From UBA6544 sp049601975 (GTDB lineage Bacteria > Pseudomonadota > Alphaproteobacteria > UBA8366), in contig JBMYRC010000176.1 in the NCBI GenBank assembly GCA_049601975.1, positions 1-7,317 on the forward strand: a stretch of 7,317 nt of DNA. The letters are read 5' to 3'. The notes under the pieces are model-generated. The model was not told the origin of the DNA, did not search any database, and was given only the letters and a program-made list of their open reading frames with translations. Of this stretch, positions 1 through 6,021 are shown piece by piece (position 1 is the first letter of the stretch; every line of letters starts with the position of its first letter). The translations under genes and the position numbers were made by a program.

Positions 1-234
1 CCTAACATGATCAAGAAGCTCGCGGCCGACATGGGTTAGGGTCAGGCCCCTAATGCTGCGCTCAAGAAGTGTGACGCAAAGCGAGCCTTCCAGCGCCGAA
101 ATCTGGCGGCTGATCGTCGGTTGGGTGGATTTCAACGCCCCCGCCGCGCCGCTGAACGACCCCTCCTCCGCGGTTGCAAGGAACGTCCGCACCCGATTAC
201 AGTCAGACGATATCGCCTGCCTATCATGATGCAT
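1..234 (-). CDS. LysR-type transcriptional regulator, N-terminal part (runs off left edge)
   Basis: The minus-strand frame is open from an ATG at 234-232 to the window edge (78 codons). It reads as the winged helix-turn-helix of a LysR-type DNA-binding regulator. Landmarks are VRTFLATAEEGSFSGAA (residues 15-31), then TQPTISRQISALE (37-49), which is the recognition-helix region, then RGLTLTHVGRELLDHV (62-77). LysR proteins act as cytoplasmic tetramers and usually control a divergent neighbour; that neighbour here is the broken DUF2306 gene. The start is uncertain: the frame stays open upstream through the antisense of the DUF2306 relic, and no ribosome binding site stands out. Family members usually carry Trp just before the N-R-[VL]-R-x-F segment; here it is Cys12. 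The effector-binding domain lies outside the window, so whether the gene is intact cannot be judged. The short plus-strand frame ending at 39 is its antisense shadow. Confidence 0.85.
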   Translation of the reverse strand, partial: MHHDRQAISSDCNRVRTFLATAEEGSFSGAAGALKSTQPTISRQISALEGSLCVTLLERSIRGLTLTHVGRELLDHVR

Positions 235-768
235 ATACTGAGCAATCTGCTGTTCTGCGTAGTTGGTGCGGTGCAATTCCTGCCGAGCGTGAGACGCCAT
301 TACCTGACGATGCATCGCGCTACCGGTTGCATGATTGCGGCGGCAGGGTGCGCAAGCGCTTTGATAGGTTTATGGATGACCCTTTCTTAAGTGTTACCGG
401 ATGAACTTCAGAGTGTTCCGCTGTATTGGGTTCGGATTGCTGTGAGCCTGTCAATGGTCGGCATTACCGCGTGGGCCATGATCGCTATCAGGTCTCCAAA
501 TCTCTTTCAGCATGGCGCCTCGATGCTTCGCGCTTATGCAATTGGCCATGGCGCATCAACGCAGGCGGTACTGGGTATTGGCTGGATTGTTATTGTCGGA
601 ACAGAGGCGGTGGGGCCGCATGGTGACGGTATTATGGTATTCGCATGAGGACTCAATCTCTTGGTTGCCGAGGTTTTGATCTGGAGATATTTAGCGCCAA
701 AGAGGTTGCCTGTCGCGGACCGGGCCTCACATTGGGCACAACGCGTGACCCAGAGCGGCGTAGTTTGA
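226..768 (+). pseudogene. DUF2306 membrane protein relic, two in-frame stops and 5' loss
   Basis: One reading frame, 226-768, resembles DUF2306 integral membrane proteins of unknown function. It is interrupted by TAA at 388-390 and TGA at 646-648, with no frameshift. Matching segments in order are MHILSNLLFCVVGAVQFLP (first membrane helix, GAxQF motif), RRHYLTMHRATGC, ALIGLWMTL just before the first stop, then MLRAYAIGHGASTQA, and finally GLNLLVAEVLIWR after the second stop. In intact relatives, as I recall them, a Trp precedes the NLxVAE segment, so TGG changed to TGA is the simplest explanation of the second stop. The usual N-terminal helices are absent: upstream sequence is already the LysR gene on the other strand. 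Translation of the pieces as separate proteins is unlikely. Loss of function is inferred from the stops; the family assignment is from pattern memory. Confidence 0.8.
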
Positions 769-998
769 TACGGCCATTTAGAAACTGGTGGCCACCCCGA
801 GACCGTTCCCAAAATTCTTCGACAAATTAAGGAATGAAATCCGAATTGAAGAGCCATACTGATGACCCACAGGGACTCCTGTCGGGTCTCTGGGGCTTTA
901 TTGTGTTGAACTTTCTCGCAAAAGACATTCACGGACTAGGCAGAGCCGGTCCCCTATAGGCGGCGGTGACGACGGCGTAGTTCCTCAAATCGAGCGTA
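769..998. other. Gene-free spacer between DUF2306 relic and GAPDH 3' end
   Basis: No convincing gene is visible on either strand in these 230 bp. The stretch is probably residual sequence after the decayed gene. It contains the hairpin at 864-888. The minus-strand transcript of the GAPDH operon ends into this spacer, but I see no hairpin followed by a T-run in that direction close to the stop codon at 1001-999. Confidence 0.5.
864..900 (+). terminator. Hairpin, possible weak terminator
   Basis: GACCCACAGG (864-873) pairs with CCTGT-c-GGGTC (878-888). This gives a 10-bp stem with a single bulged C at 883 and a GACT tetraloop. Downstream on the plus strand come TCTGGGG and a short CTTTATT, so a weak rho-independent terminator for the DUF2306 transcript is possible. 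In the minus direction no T-run follows, so it is not a good terminator for the GAPDH operon unless it acts as a 3'-end stabilising structure. The pairing is seen directly; the role is inferred. Confidence 0.45.
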
Positions 999-2066
999 CT
1001 ATTCTTCGAGACTGGTGGCGACTTCTCCAGCCAGTTCAGCCATACGGCATACATAGCCGTACTCATTATCGTACCACGCCAATACTTTCAGTTGCGAGCC
1101 GTCGACCACCATGGTGGAGAGACCGTCGACGATGGCGGAGCGAGTGTCATTCACGAAATCACTCGAGACCAACGGCCTTTTCTCAAACCCAAGAATACCG
1201 GCAAGCGGGCCCGCAGCGGCGGCTTCGAATAGGGCGTTGACTTCCTCTGCGCTCGTCTCGCGCGCGACCTCGAAGACGCAATCGGTGATCGAGGCGTGGA
1301 GCAACGGTACGCGGACCGCCAAGCCGTTCAGCTTGCCCTGCAATTCCGGATAGATGATGCCGATGGCGGTCGCGGAGCCGGTCGACGTCGGGATCAGATT
1401 CATCAGCGCCGATCTGGCACGGCGTAAATCCTGATGCGGCGCGTCGACGACTACTTGCGTGTTGGTCACGTCATGGATCGTTGTGATCGCGCCATGTTTG
1501 ATGCCGATCCCTTCGTGGATGACTTTCACGACCGGAGCCAGGCAATTGGTGGTGCAACTGGCGGCGGTTAGTACGTTGTGCTGTGACGGGTCGTAGAGAT
1601 GATCGTTCACGCCCATGACGATGTTCAGCACCTCCGGCTCTTTCACGGGGGCCGCGACGATGACCTTGCGTACGCCGGTCGTGAAGTAGGGCGCGAGCAC
1701 TTCCATGGATTTGAACGCGCCGGTGCATTCCAAGACGATGTCGACGCTAAGGGCTCGCCAATCCACATCGCCCGGCGTTGATTGGTTGGAATAGCTGACG
1801 TCTCGCTCGCCGATCCGCAGGGCGGTCTTGATCGACGAGACGTCGACCGGCCATGTGCCGTGCACACTGTCGAATTTTAACAGATGGGCGGCGGTCTCCG
1901 CGTCTCCCTTGAGCTCGTTGATGTGGACGATCTCGATTGGACCATCGCCCCAAACGCCGTTTGGTTTCGACAGGCTGGCAGTATTGCGGGGGTCGAAGTT
2001 CCAGGCGGCCCGGAGGATCAAACGGCCCATGCGGCCGAAACCGTTAATGCCGACGCGTATGGTCAT
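999..2066 (-). CDS. Glyceraldehyde-3-phosphate dehydrogenase, ArsJ-associated type
   Basis: This is a 355-residue NAD(P)-dependent phosphorylating GAPDH-family dehydrogenase. The Rossmann motif GINGFGRMGR is at 7-16. The catalytic Cys171 lies in AASCTTNCLAP and the catalytic His198 in TTIHDVTNTQ. Further landmarks are DLRRARSALMNLIPTSTGSA (213-232) and the C-terminal WYDNEYGY (331-338). The wording LNIVMGVNDHLYDP and FDSVHG matches the subfamily found beside arsJ, which makes 1-arseno-3-phosphoglycerate from arsenate. No arsJ or arsR is present here, so glycolytic or another aldehyde-oxidising use is equally possible. An insertion at about residues 24-45 lengthens the first Rossmann repeat, and the residue after Asn50 is Glu51 rather than the usual Asp. 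The ATG overlaps the TGA of the upstream enoyl-CoA hydratase gene by 4 nt with only a weak GGA upstream, so translational coupling is likely. It is the last gene of the three-gene leftward operon. Confidence 0.93.
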   Translation of the reverse strand: MTIRVGINGFGRMGRLILRAAWNFDPRNTASLSKPNGVWGDGPIEIVHINELKGDAETAAHLLKFDSVHGTWPVDVSSIKTALRIGERDVSYSNQSTPGDVDWRALSVDIVLECTGAFKSMEVLAPYFTTGVRKVIVAAPVKEPEVLNIVMGVNDHLYDPSQHNVLTAASCTTNCLAPVVKVIHEGIGIKHGAITTIHDVTNTQVVVDAPHQDLRRARSALMNLIPTSTGSATAIGIIYPELQGKLNGLAVRVPLLHASITDCVFEVARETSAEEVNALFEAAAAGPLAGILGFEKRPLVSSDFVNDTRSAIVDGLSTMVVDGSQLKVLAWYDNEYGYVCRMAELAGEVATSLEE

Positions 2067-2860
2067 TTTCCGGTGAACACAGCTTTGCGTTTCTCCACGA
2101 ATGCAGTGACGCCTTCTTTGAAATCGGCACCTCCGGCGCTATCCGCAAAGGCTTCGGCTTCCAATTGCAGTTGATGTTCAAGCTGATTGTTGATCGACGC
2201 ATACATCAGTCGCTTGGCGTGACCGTAGGCGCGGGTAGGACCCTTGGCGAGGCGTCCCGCCAGTTTGGCCGTCTCTTCATCTAGGGAAGCGGCCGGCACG
2301 ACTTTGTTGACAAGGCCTGTTGCTGCCATGGCCTCGGCATCGATGCGGTCGCCCAAAAGTACCATCTCCATGGCTTTTTTCACACCGACCATGCGGGGCA
2401 ACGCATAGGTAGACCCACCGTCCGGGCTGATGCCGATATGGCAATAGGCGAGGGTGTAGAATGAATCGTCCGAGGCGATGATCAGATCGCAGGCAGCGGC
2501 GAGACTGACCCCCGCTCCGGCAACTGCGCCGCGCGTGGATGCAATGATCGGTTTTGGAAAGCGCCGCATGGCGGAAATGAAGCCGTGCAAATTATGAATG
2601 CGATGCAGGAAGTGCGTTCTCATTTCCTCCGATGATTTTTCCTTTGCCATGCCGGCGAAGGATTTAACGTCACCGCCCGCCATGAAATGATCGCCCGCGC
2701 CCGTGATGACAACGCAGCGGACGCTGTCGTCAAACTCGTATTTGTCGAGAAACTCATGCATGCCGCTTCGCATCTCAAGCGAGAGCGCATTGCGCGCATC
2801 CGGCCGATTCATCGTCAGTGTGCCGACACCGTCGGTAATATCTACGAGTAAGTCAGGCAT
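2063..2860 (-). CDS. Enoyl-CoA hydratase/isomerase family protein (PaaG-like active site)
   Basis: A 265-residue crotonase-fold protein acting on CoA thioesters in the cytoplasm. Oxyanion-hole segments are HFMAGGDVKSFAG (58-70) and GAVAGAGVSLAAACDL (111-126). Next come GISPDGGSTYALPRMVG (143-159) and AMEMVLLGDRIDA (163-175). Compared with mitochondrial enoyl-CoA hydratase, the second catalytic Glu is retained (Glu165). The first aligns with a Tyr in LAYCHIG, and an Asp (Asp147) sits in the PDGG motif as in PaaG-type isomerases. This favours a double-bond isomerase or an atypical hydratase over a classical hydratase, although crotonase specificity is hard to read from sequence. An excellent ribosome binding site (AGGAG, complement of 2867-2871) lies 6 nt before the ATG. 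It follows the aldo/keto reductase gene after 25 nt and overlaps the GAPDH gene by 4 nt, so it sits in the middle of the operon. Confidence 0.92.
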   Translation of the reverse strand: MPDLLVDITDGVGTLTMNRPDARNALSLEMRSGMHEFLDKYEFDDSVRCVVITGAGDHFMAGGDVKSFAGMAKEKSSEEMRTHFLHRIHNLHGFISAMRRFPKPIIASTRGAVAGAGVSLAAACDLIIASDDSFYTLAYCHIGISPDGGSTYALPRMVGVKKAMEMVLLGDRIDAEAMAATGLVNKVVPAASLDEETAKLAGRLAKGPTRAYGHAKRLMYASINNQLEHQLQLEAEAFADSAGGADFKEGVTAFVEKRKAVFTGK

Positions 2861-2885
2861 TTCGAACTCCTAATTAGAAAGGTTT

Positions 2886-3854
2886 TTAAGTGGCGCTCGC
2901 GGACGCGTCGACCCGAGCTATTGTTTCTTCATCCAAGGGGCCGGCGCCTTCCGCGACGATACATTCGTCGAGTTCCATTCGATTCTTACAGCCGAGCACA
3001 ACCGTATCCACGCCCTGCATCGCCAGCGCGTAACGGTGGGCGAGGGCGGCGGGACTGGTGCCCAATTCATATGCAAGGATGCGGAACGCTGCCGCCTTTT
3101 CGTAATCTGTCACCACACCGTGGCCCGGTGGCAGATCGCGATCGATGGCGTCGGTCAAGGCGCCTCCTTGCACTGGCCGGATACCAAGCACGCCTGCACC
3201 CACGTTGTTTGTCTTGGCGATGATATCGCGCGCCCGGCTTGGCCCGTCGAAATATTGCAGGTCGCCCGGCGAATCGAGCAGGTTGGTGATACATTGCACG
3301 GCCGCTGGCTTTTGGTCCTGGTCAAGCGCCTCCAAGATACAAGTGGGAATACCAATGCCGGTAATACCCCAGGCACCGATGCGGCCCTGCGTTTGCAGTT
3401 TTTCGCAGGCGGGGACGAACTGCTCCGCATAAATCTGCCACCGCGTAGCGGGGCGGTCCGTATAGGCGCTGGCGTCATAGTCATCTGGAATAATGTTCGA
3501 ATGCAGGAAGAACAAATCGACGCGGTCAAGGCGCATCCGCTCGAAGCTCTCTTCCAGGCTGGAGATCAAGTTGCCCTCGACCTCATCCGGGGCGGGCGTG
3601 CCCAAACGGTGTTTTGTGGTCACTCGGATGCCGTCTGGCAGTTTGCCGCCAAAAGCTTCGCCGATCACCAACTCCGCTTCGCCGTCGCCGTAGCGCGGCG
3701 CCATGTCGAGCAGCGTGATCCCGGAATCCACGGCCGCTCGGACGGTGGCGACACATTCGTCCCGTGTCGTTTCACCCCACAATTGACCGATGCCGCCACC
3801 GCCCAAGGTCAGGGCGCTGACCGGCCATAATCCACCCAGTTGCCGCGTTTCCAT
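2886..3854 (-). CDS. Aldo/keto reductase
   Basis: A 322-residue (alpha/beta)8-barrel oxidoreductase of the aldo/keto reductase superfamily, which normally reduces carbonyls with NADPH in the cytoplasm. The catalytic tetrad is visible: Asp50 and Tyr55 in LLDMAPRYGDGEAELVIG (48-65), Lys81 in VTTKHRLG (78-85), and His118 in DLFFLHSN (113-120). Further landmarks are GRIGAWGITG (157-166) and the C-terminal barrel segment VDTVVLGCKNRMELDE (282-297), near the cofactor-binding region. Length and motif spacing are normal for the family. The start follows a GGGGG stretch about 10 nt upstream. It is first in the leftward operon and divergent from the aconitase X genes across 63 bp, which suggests that it acts on a substrate or product of that hydro-lyase. 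Substrate unknown. Confidence 0.92.
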   Translation of the reverse strand: METRQLGGLWPVSALTLGGGGIGQLWGETTRDECVATVRAAVDSGITLLDMAPRYGDGEAELVIGEAFGGKLPDGIRVTTKHRLGTPAPDEVEGNLISSLEESFERMRLDRVDLFFLHSNIIPDDYDASAYTDRPATRWQIYAEQFVPACEKLQTQGRIGAWGITGIGIPTCILEALDQDQKPAAVQCITNLLDSPGDLQYFDGPSRARDIIAKTNNVGAGVLGIRPVQGGALTDAIDRDLPPGHGVVTDYEKAAAFRILAYELGTSPAALAHRYALAMQGVDTVVLGCKNRMELDECIVAEGAGPLDEETIARVDASASAT

Positions 3855-3917
3855 TTCTAACTATCCCCCTATAATCAAGCGTACCACCGGTCGGCGGAAT
3901 ACCAGACGGGACATAGA
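3855..3917. promoter_or_regulatory. Divergent promoter region between the two operons
   Basis: These 63 bp separate two outward-facing operons and must hold the start signals of at least one of them. TATAAT at 3870-3875 on the plus strand is a perfect -10 hexamer. A weak -35 candidate (TTTCCA, 3848-3853) lies 16 nt upstream, inside the reductase start. That would give a short leader before the aconitase X ATG. The GGGGG run at 3865-3869 read on the minus strand serves as the reductase ribosome binding site, so the two signals are interleaved. A small palindrome ACCGGT (3886-3891) and two TACCA copies (3882 and 3900) are the only operator-like marks. No regulator gene is adjacent. Confidence 0.5.
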
Positions 3918-5165
3918 ATGAAACTCAACGAAATCGAACAGCAAATGTTGGCGGGCGAGCTGGGCGAGCCGCGCCGCTTGTCGCTTGAACACCAGCTCCA
4001 GGTCGGACGGTTTTTCGATGCCGAGGATATGGTCGGAATCGGCCACGTCCACATCATGGCGGACACCGAAGCGCTCGGCGAAGCGGGGGTGCGATTCCTG
4101 GAGGACATGGCGAAATTTCCGGAGGCGGATCGGCGTGTCCGAGTTCCGACCGTGACCGACCCCCGCGGCGCCGATTTCAACGCCTATCAGCGCATAAAGC
4201 ATAACGAGCGGTTCCTCGAATTGGAGCGCCGTGCAATCGACGCATTCCGCGCGCTTGATGTGATGATGACTGATACTTGTATCAATTATCAGGTCTTTAT
4301 GCCACCGGTCTTCGGTGAGCACGTGGCCTTCGGTGATACCGGATCGAGCATCTATACGAACAGCGTGCTGGGCGCGCGGACGAATTTCGAGGGCGGGCCG
4401 TCTGCCTTGGCGGCGGCTCTAACCGGACGGACGCCGCGCTACGGATTTCATCTCGATGAGCGCCGCCGAGGGACGACTCTATTTGAGACAACATTTCAGC
4501 CCAAAAGTTATAGCGACTGGGGAGCGCTCGGCGGATTGGTTGGGCGCGAAATGCAATCTTATTGGGAAGTGCCGGTGATATCCGGTATCGATAGCTCGCC
4601 AAGCTCCGATGATTTGAAGCATTTTGGCGCGGCGCTAGCTTCCTTCGGCTCGACGCCGCTTTTCCATATGGTCGGCGTGACACCGGAGGCGCGCACCCTT
4701 GATGACGCATTCGATGGGCCACTACCGGTGGCGACAAAGTTGGATCGAGCGGCTGTGGATGGTTTCTACCAAACCTATCTGCCGGAGGATGATGAACTGC
4801 ACGTGGTGGTCTTTGCCGCTCCGCAACTATCTCTCGATGAGATGCGCCGCTTGGGGCATTTGCTGGACGGCAGGACGGTAGACGCAAATGTGACCCTGAT
4901 CGCCTGCACCGCGCCGGCGGTGAAGGAATCTTGCGATCGCTTGGATATCACCAAACGGATTGAGAGCGCCGGGGGTATCGTCTTGGAAGGTGTGTGTTTC
5001 TACAACATGCACGCCCGAGAAATTGGGGAAGCGAATGGATGGCGACGCTTGATGAGTAACTCGGCGAAGATCGTGAATATTCTCGGCGGCTACGGTTATG
5101 AGCCGATCCTCCGTTCCATGGAAAACTGTGTGGAATCGGCCTGCCAGGGAAGGATTGTTCGATGA
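3918..5165 (+). CDS. Aconitase X large (catalytic) subunit, divergent DUF521 family
   Basis: A 415-residue member of the aconitase X (AcnX, DUF521) family. These are iron-sulfur hydro-lyases; known members dehydrate cis-3-hydroxy-L-proline in bacteria or mevalonate 5-phosphate in archaea. Family marks in order are EQQMLAGELGEPRR (7-20), IGHVHI (41-46), RVRVPTVTDPRGADF (73-87), MTDTCINYQVFMPPVFGEHV (117-136), GSSIYTNSVLGARTN (142-156), LTGRTPRYGFHLDERR (168-183) and VCFYNMHAREIG (359-370). Cys121 and Cys360 fit two of the conserved cysteine positions. Where many relatives have a Cys-Pro-His segment, this protein has AAPQ (300-303). The usual DTC is GVC (358-360). These departures, with those in the partner subunit, place it outside the characterised enzymes, so the substrate is open. 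It is first gene of a two-gene operon; its TGA overlaps the ATG of the small subunit. Confidence 0.88.
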   Translation: MKLNEIEQQMLAGELGEPRRLSLEHQLQVGRFFDAEDMVGIGHVHIMADTEALGEAGVRFLEDMAKFPEADRRVRVPTVTDPRGADFNAYQRIKHNERFLELERRAIDAFRALDVMMTDTCINYQVFMPPVFGEHVAFGDTGSSIYTNSVLGARTNFEGGPSALAAALTGRTPRYGFHLDERRRGTTLFETTFQPKSYSDWGALGGLVGREMQSYWEVPVISGIDSSPSSDDLKHFGAALASFGSTPLFHMVGVTPEARTLDDAFDGPLPVATKLDRAAVDGFYQTYLPEDDELHVVVFAAPQLSLDEMRRLGHLLDGRTVDANVTLIACTAPAVKESCDRLDITKRIESAGGIVLEGVCFYNMHAREIGEANGWRRLMSNSAKIVNILGGYGYEPILRSMENCVESACQGRIVR

Positions 5166-5575
5166 GTGAAAGAATTATCAAGGGCCATGTCGGTATCGGC
5201 GAGATGGTGACCGGCGAAGCCCTGGTCGCACACGACAACTTCAGCGCACGATACGATCTTGACCGCATTAACGGCACGTTTTCGCGGCCTAGCCATCAAC
5301 TCTTCGAGCAGAGTTACGACGGAAAAATATTGGTACTCAACATTGCCAAGGGTGGCGTGGCGACGGCTTGGATGCTGCGTGCAATGAAGGAAACCGGCGT
5401 CATTCCGAAGGCGTTATTGCTGAACTATGCAAATCCAATTATCGCGCAGGGCGCCGCCCATGCAGATTTTCCGATGATTGATAGATTCGAGGAAGATATC
5501 ACCGCGGCTATTAAATCTGGGGATCGCGTCACCGTTAATCCGACGGAAGGGACGGTTACCGTCCGTGAGAACTAG
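5162..5575 (+). CDS. Aconitase X small (swivel) subunit, DUF126 family, serine loop altered
   Basis: A 137-residue swivelling-domain subunit that pairs with the large subunit to complete the aconitase X active site. Visible marks are IIKGHVGIGEMVTGEALVA (5-23), GKILVLNIAKGGVATAWML (54-72), LNYANPIIAQGAAHADFPMI (87-106), and the closing GDRVTVNPTEGTVTV (120-134). In characterised members the loop after the LVL strand reads roughly G-R-G-S followed by small residues and Ser, with the Ser acting in catalysis. Here it is A-K-G-G (62-65), and the second Ser position is Ala69. The Asn-Pro pair at 91-92 belongs, as far as I recall, to a separate, widespread but uncharacterised branch. The start overlaps the large-subunit stop by 4 nt and has a strong ribosome binding site (GGAAGGA, 5148-5154) 7 nt upstream. 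Confidence 0.87.
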   Translation: MSERIIKGHVGIGEMVTGEALVAHDNFSARYDLDRINGTFSRPSHQLFEQSYDGKILVLNIAKGGVATAWMLRAMKETGVIPKALLLNYANPIIAQGAAHADFPMIDRFEEDITAAIKSGDRVTVNPTEGTVTVREN

Positions 5576-5793
5576 AGTACGGTAAGCGATGAGGCTTGGT
5601 TTATTGGTCTCTGTTAACCTTGAAGTTTTTGTGTTTTGGGGTGTAAAATACAGTGATACGTTTCGCAGATGGTTAGAGATAACTGATGACCCGGCTAGGG
5701 TTCGCTTGGCTACCCCTGACATTGTGGACGTTGAAACGCCGCAATTTGAAGATGCTGCGGCATTAAGGATTTACACTGTTAGAGGTAAGGACT
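5576..5793 (+). promoter_or_regulatory. Leader and promoter region of the cold-shock gene
   Basis: This AT-richer 218-bp gap separates the aconitase X operon from the cold-shock gene. A sigma70-like promoter candidate is TTGAAG (5620-5625), an 18-nt spacer, and TAAAAT (5644-5649). It would give an untranslated leader of roughly 135-140 nt, similar in length to the long structured leaders of cspA-type genes. A hairpin GCCGCA/TGCGGC (5738-5743 with 5756-5761, 12-nt loop) lies about 30 nt before the ATG. The ribosome binding site is probably AGAGG (5781-5785). The 77-codon frame at 5589-5822 looks like non-coding leader. Promoter and function are inferred. Confidence 0.5.
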
Positions 5794-6003
5794 ATGGCGA
5801 CTGGTACTGTAAAGTGGTTTAACCCAACTAAGGGTTTTGGGTTCATCGAGCCCGATGATGGTGGCAAGGATGCGTTCGTTCACATCTCTGCTGTCGAGCG
5901 TGCGGGGCTGAATGGCCTCAACGAAGGCCAGAAGGTTTCTTACGACCTTGAGCCGGGCCGCAACGGCAAGTCTTCGGCAGAAAATCTCAAGCTTGCCGAC
6001 TAG
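5794..6003 (+). CDS. cspA: Cold-shock protein, CspA family
   Basis: A 69-residue single cold-shock domain, the normal family length. It is a small cytoplasmic RNA chaperone that melts secondary structure in mRNA and binds single-stranded nucleic acid. It opens with MATGTVKWFNPTKGFGFI, containing RNP1 (KGFGFI, 13-18) and aromatic residues Trp8, Phe9, Phe15 and Phe17. RNP2 is AFVHI (27-31). The C-terminal EGQKVSYDLEPGRNGKSSA (44-62) matches proteobacterial CspA-type proteins. It is monocistronic, with its own leader upstream and a strong terminator 20 nt after the stop. The gene symbol is generic: alphaproteobacteria carry several paralogues and the exact one cannot be decided here. Cold induction is typical of the family but not proven by the sequence. 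Confidence 0.97.
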   Translation: MATGTVKWFNPTKGFGFIEPDDGGKDAFVHISAVERAGLNGLNEGQKVSYDLEPGRNGKSSAENLKLAD

Positions 6004-6021
6004 AAACGTTACGGAATTCGA

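Noticed and set aside
1..39. Short plus-strand frame ending in TAG at 37-39, looking like the C-terminus of a gene
   Set aside because: The minus strand here gives an unmistakable LysR helix-turn-helix, so this is its antisense shadow.
646..648. TGA read as tryptophan or selenocysteine in the DUF2306 gene
   Set aside because: Another gene in the window (the enoyl-CoA hydratase-family gene) uses TGA as its stop, the same relic also has a TAA, and no selenocysteine insertion hairpin is apparent directly after it.
534..932. 132-codon minus-strand open frame
   Set aside because: It lies mostly antisense to the DUF2306 relic and has a random-looking composition with no recognisable domain.
999..2066. 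Arsenic resistance operon
   Set aside because: Only the GAPDH resembles that system; no arsJ, arsR or arsC gene is in the window, and the neighbours are CoA and hydro-lyase enzymes.
3036..3830. 264-codon plus-strand open frame
   Set aside because: It is fully antisense to the aldo/keto reductase, whose catalytic tetrad is intact; long shadow frames are common in GC-rich DNA.
4297..4887. 196-codon minus-strand open frame
   Set aside because: It is antisense to the aconitase X large subunit and rich in Arg, Pro and Ser, as expected of a shadow.
5550..5564. Perfect GGACGG/CCGTCC hairpin as a terminator of the aconitase X operon
   Set aside because: It lies inside the coding sequence before the stop and has no T-run after it.
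5589..5822. 77-codon plus-strand frame before and into the cold-shock gene
   Set aside because: No ribosome binding site or family resemblance is evident; it overlaps the csp start and fits an untranslated leader better.
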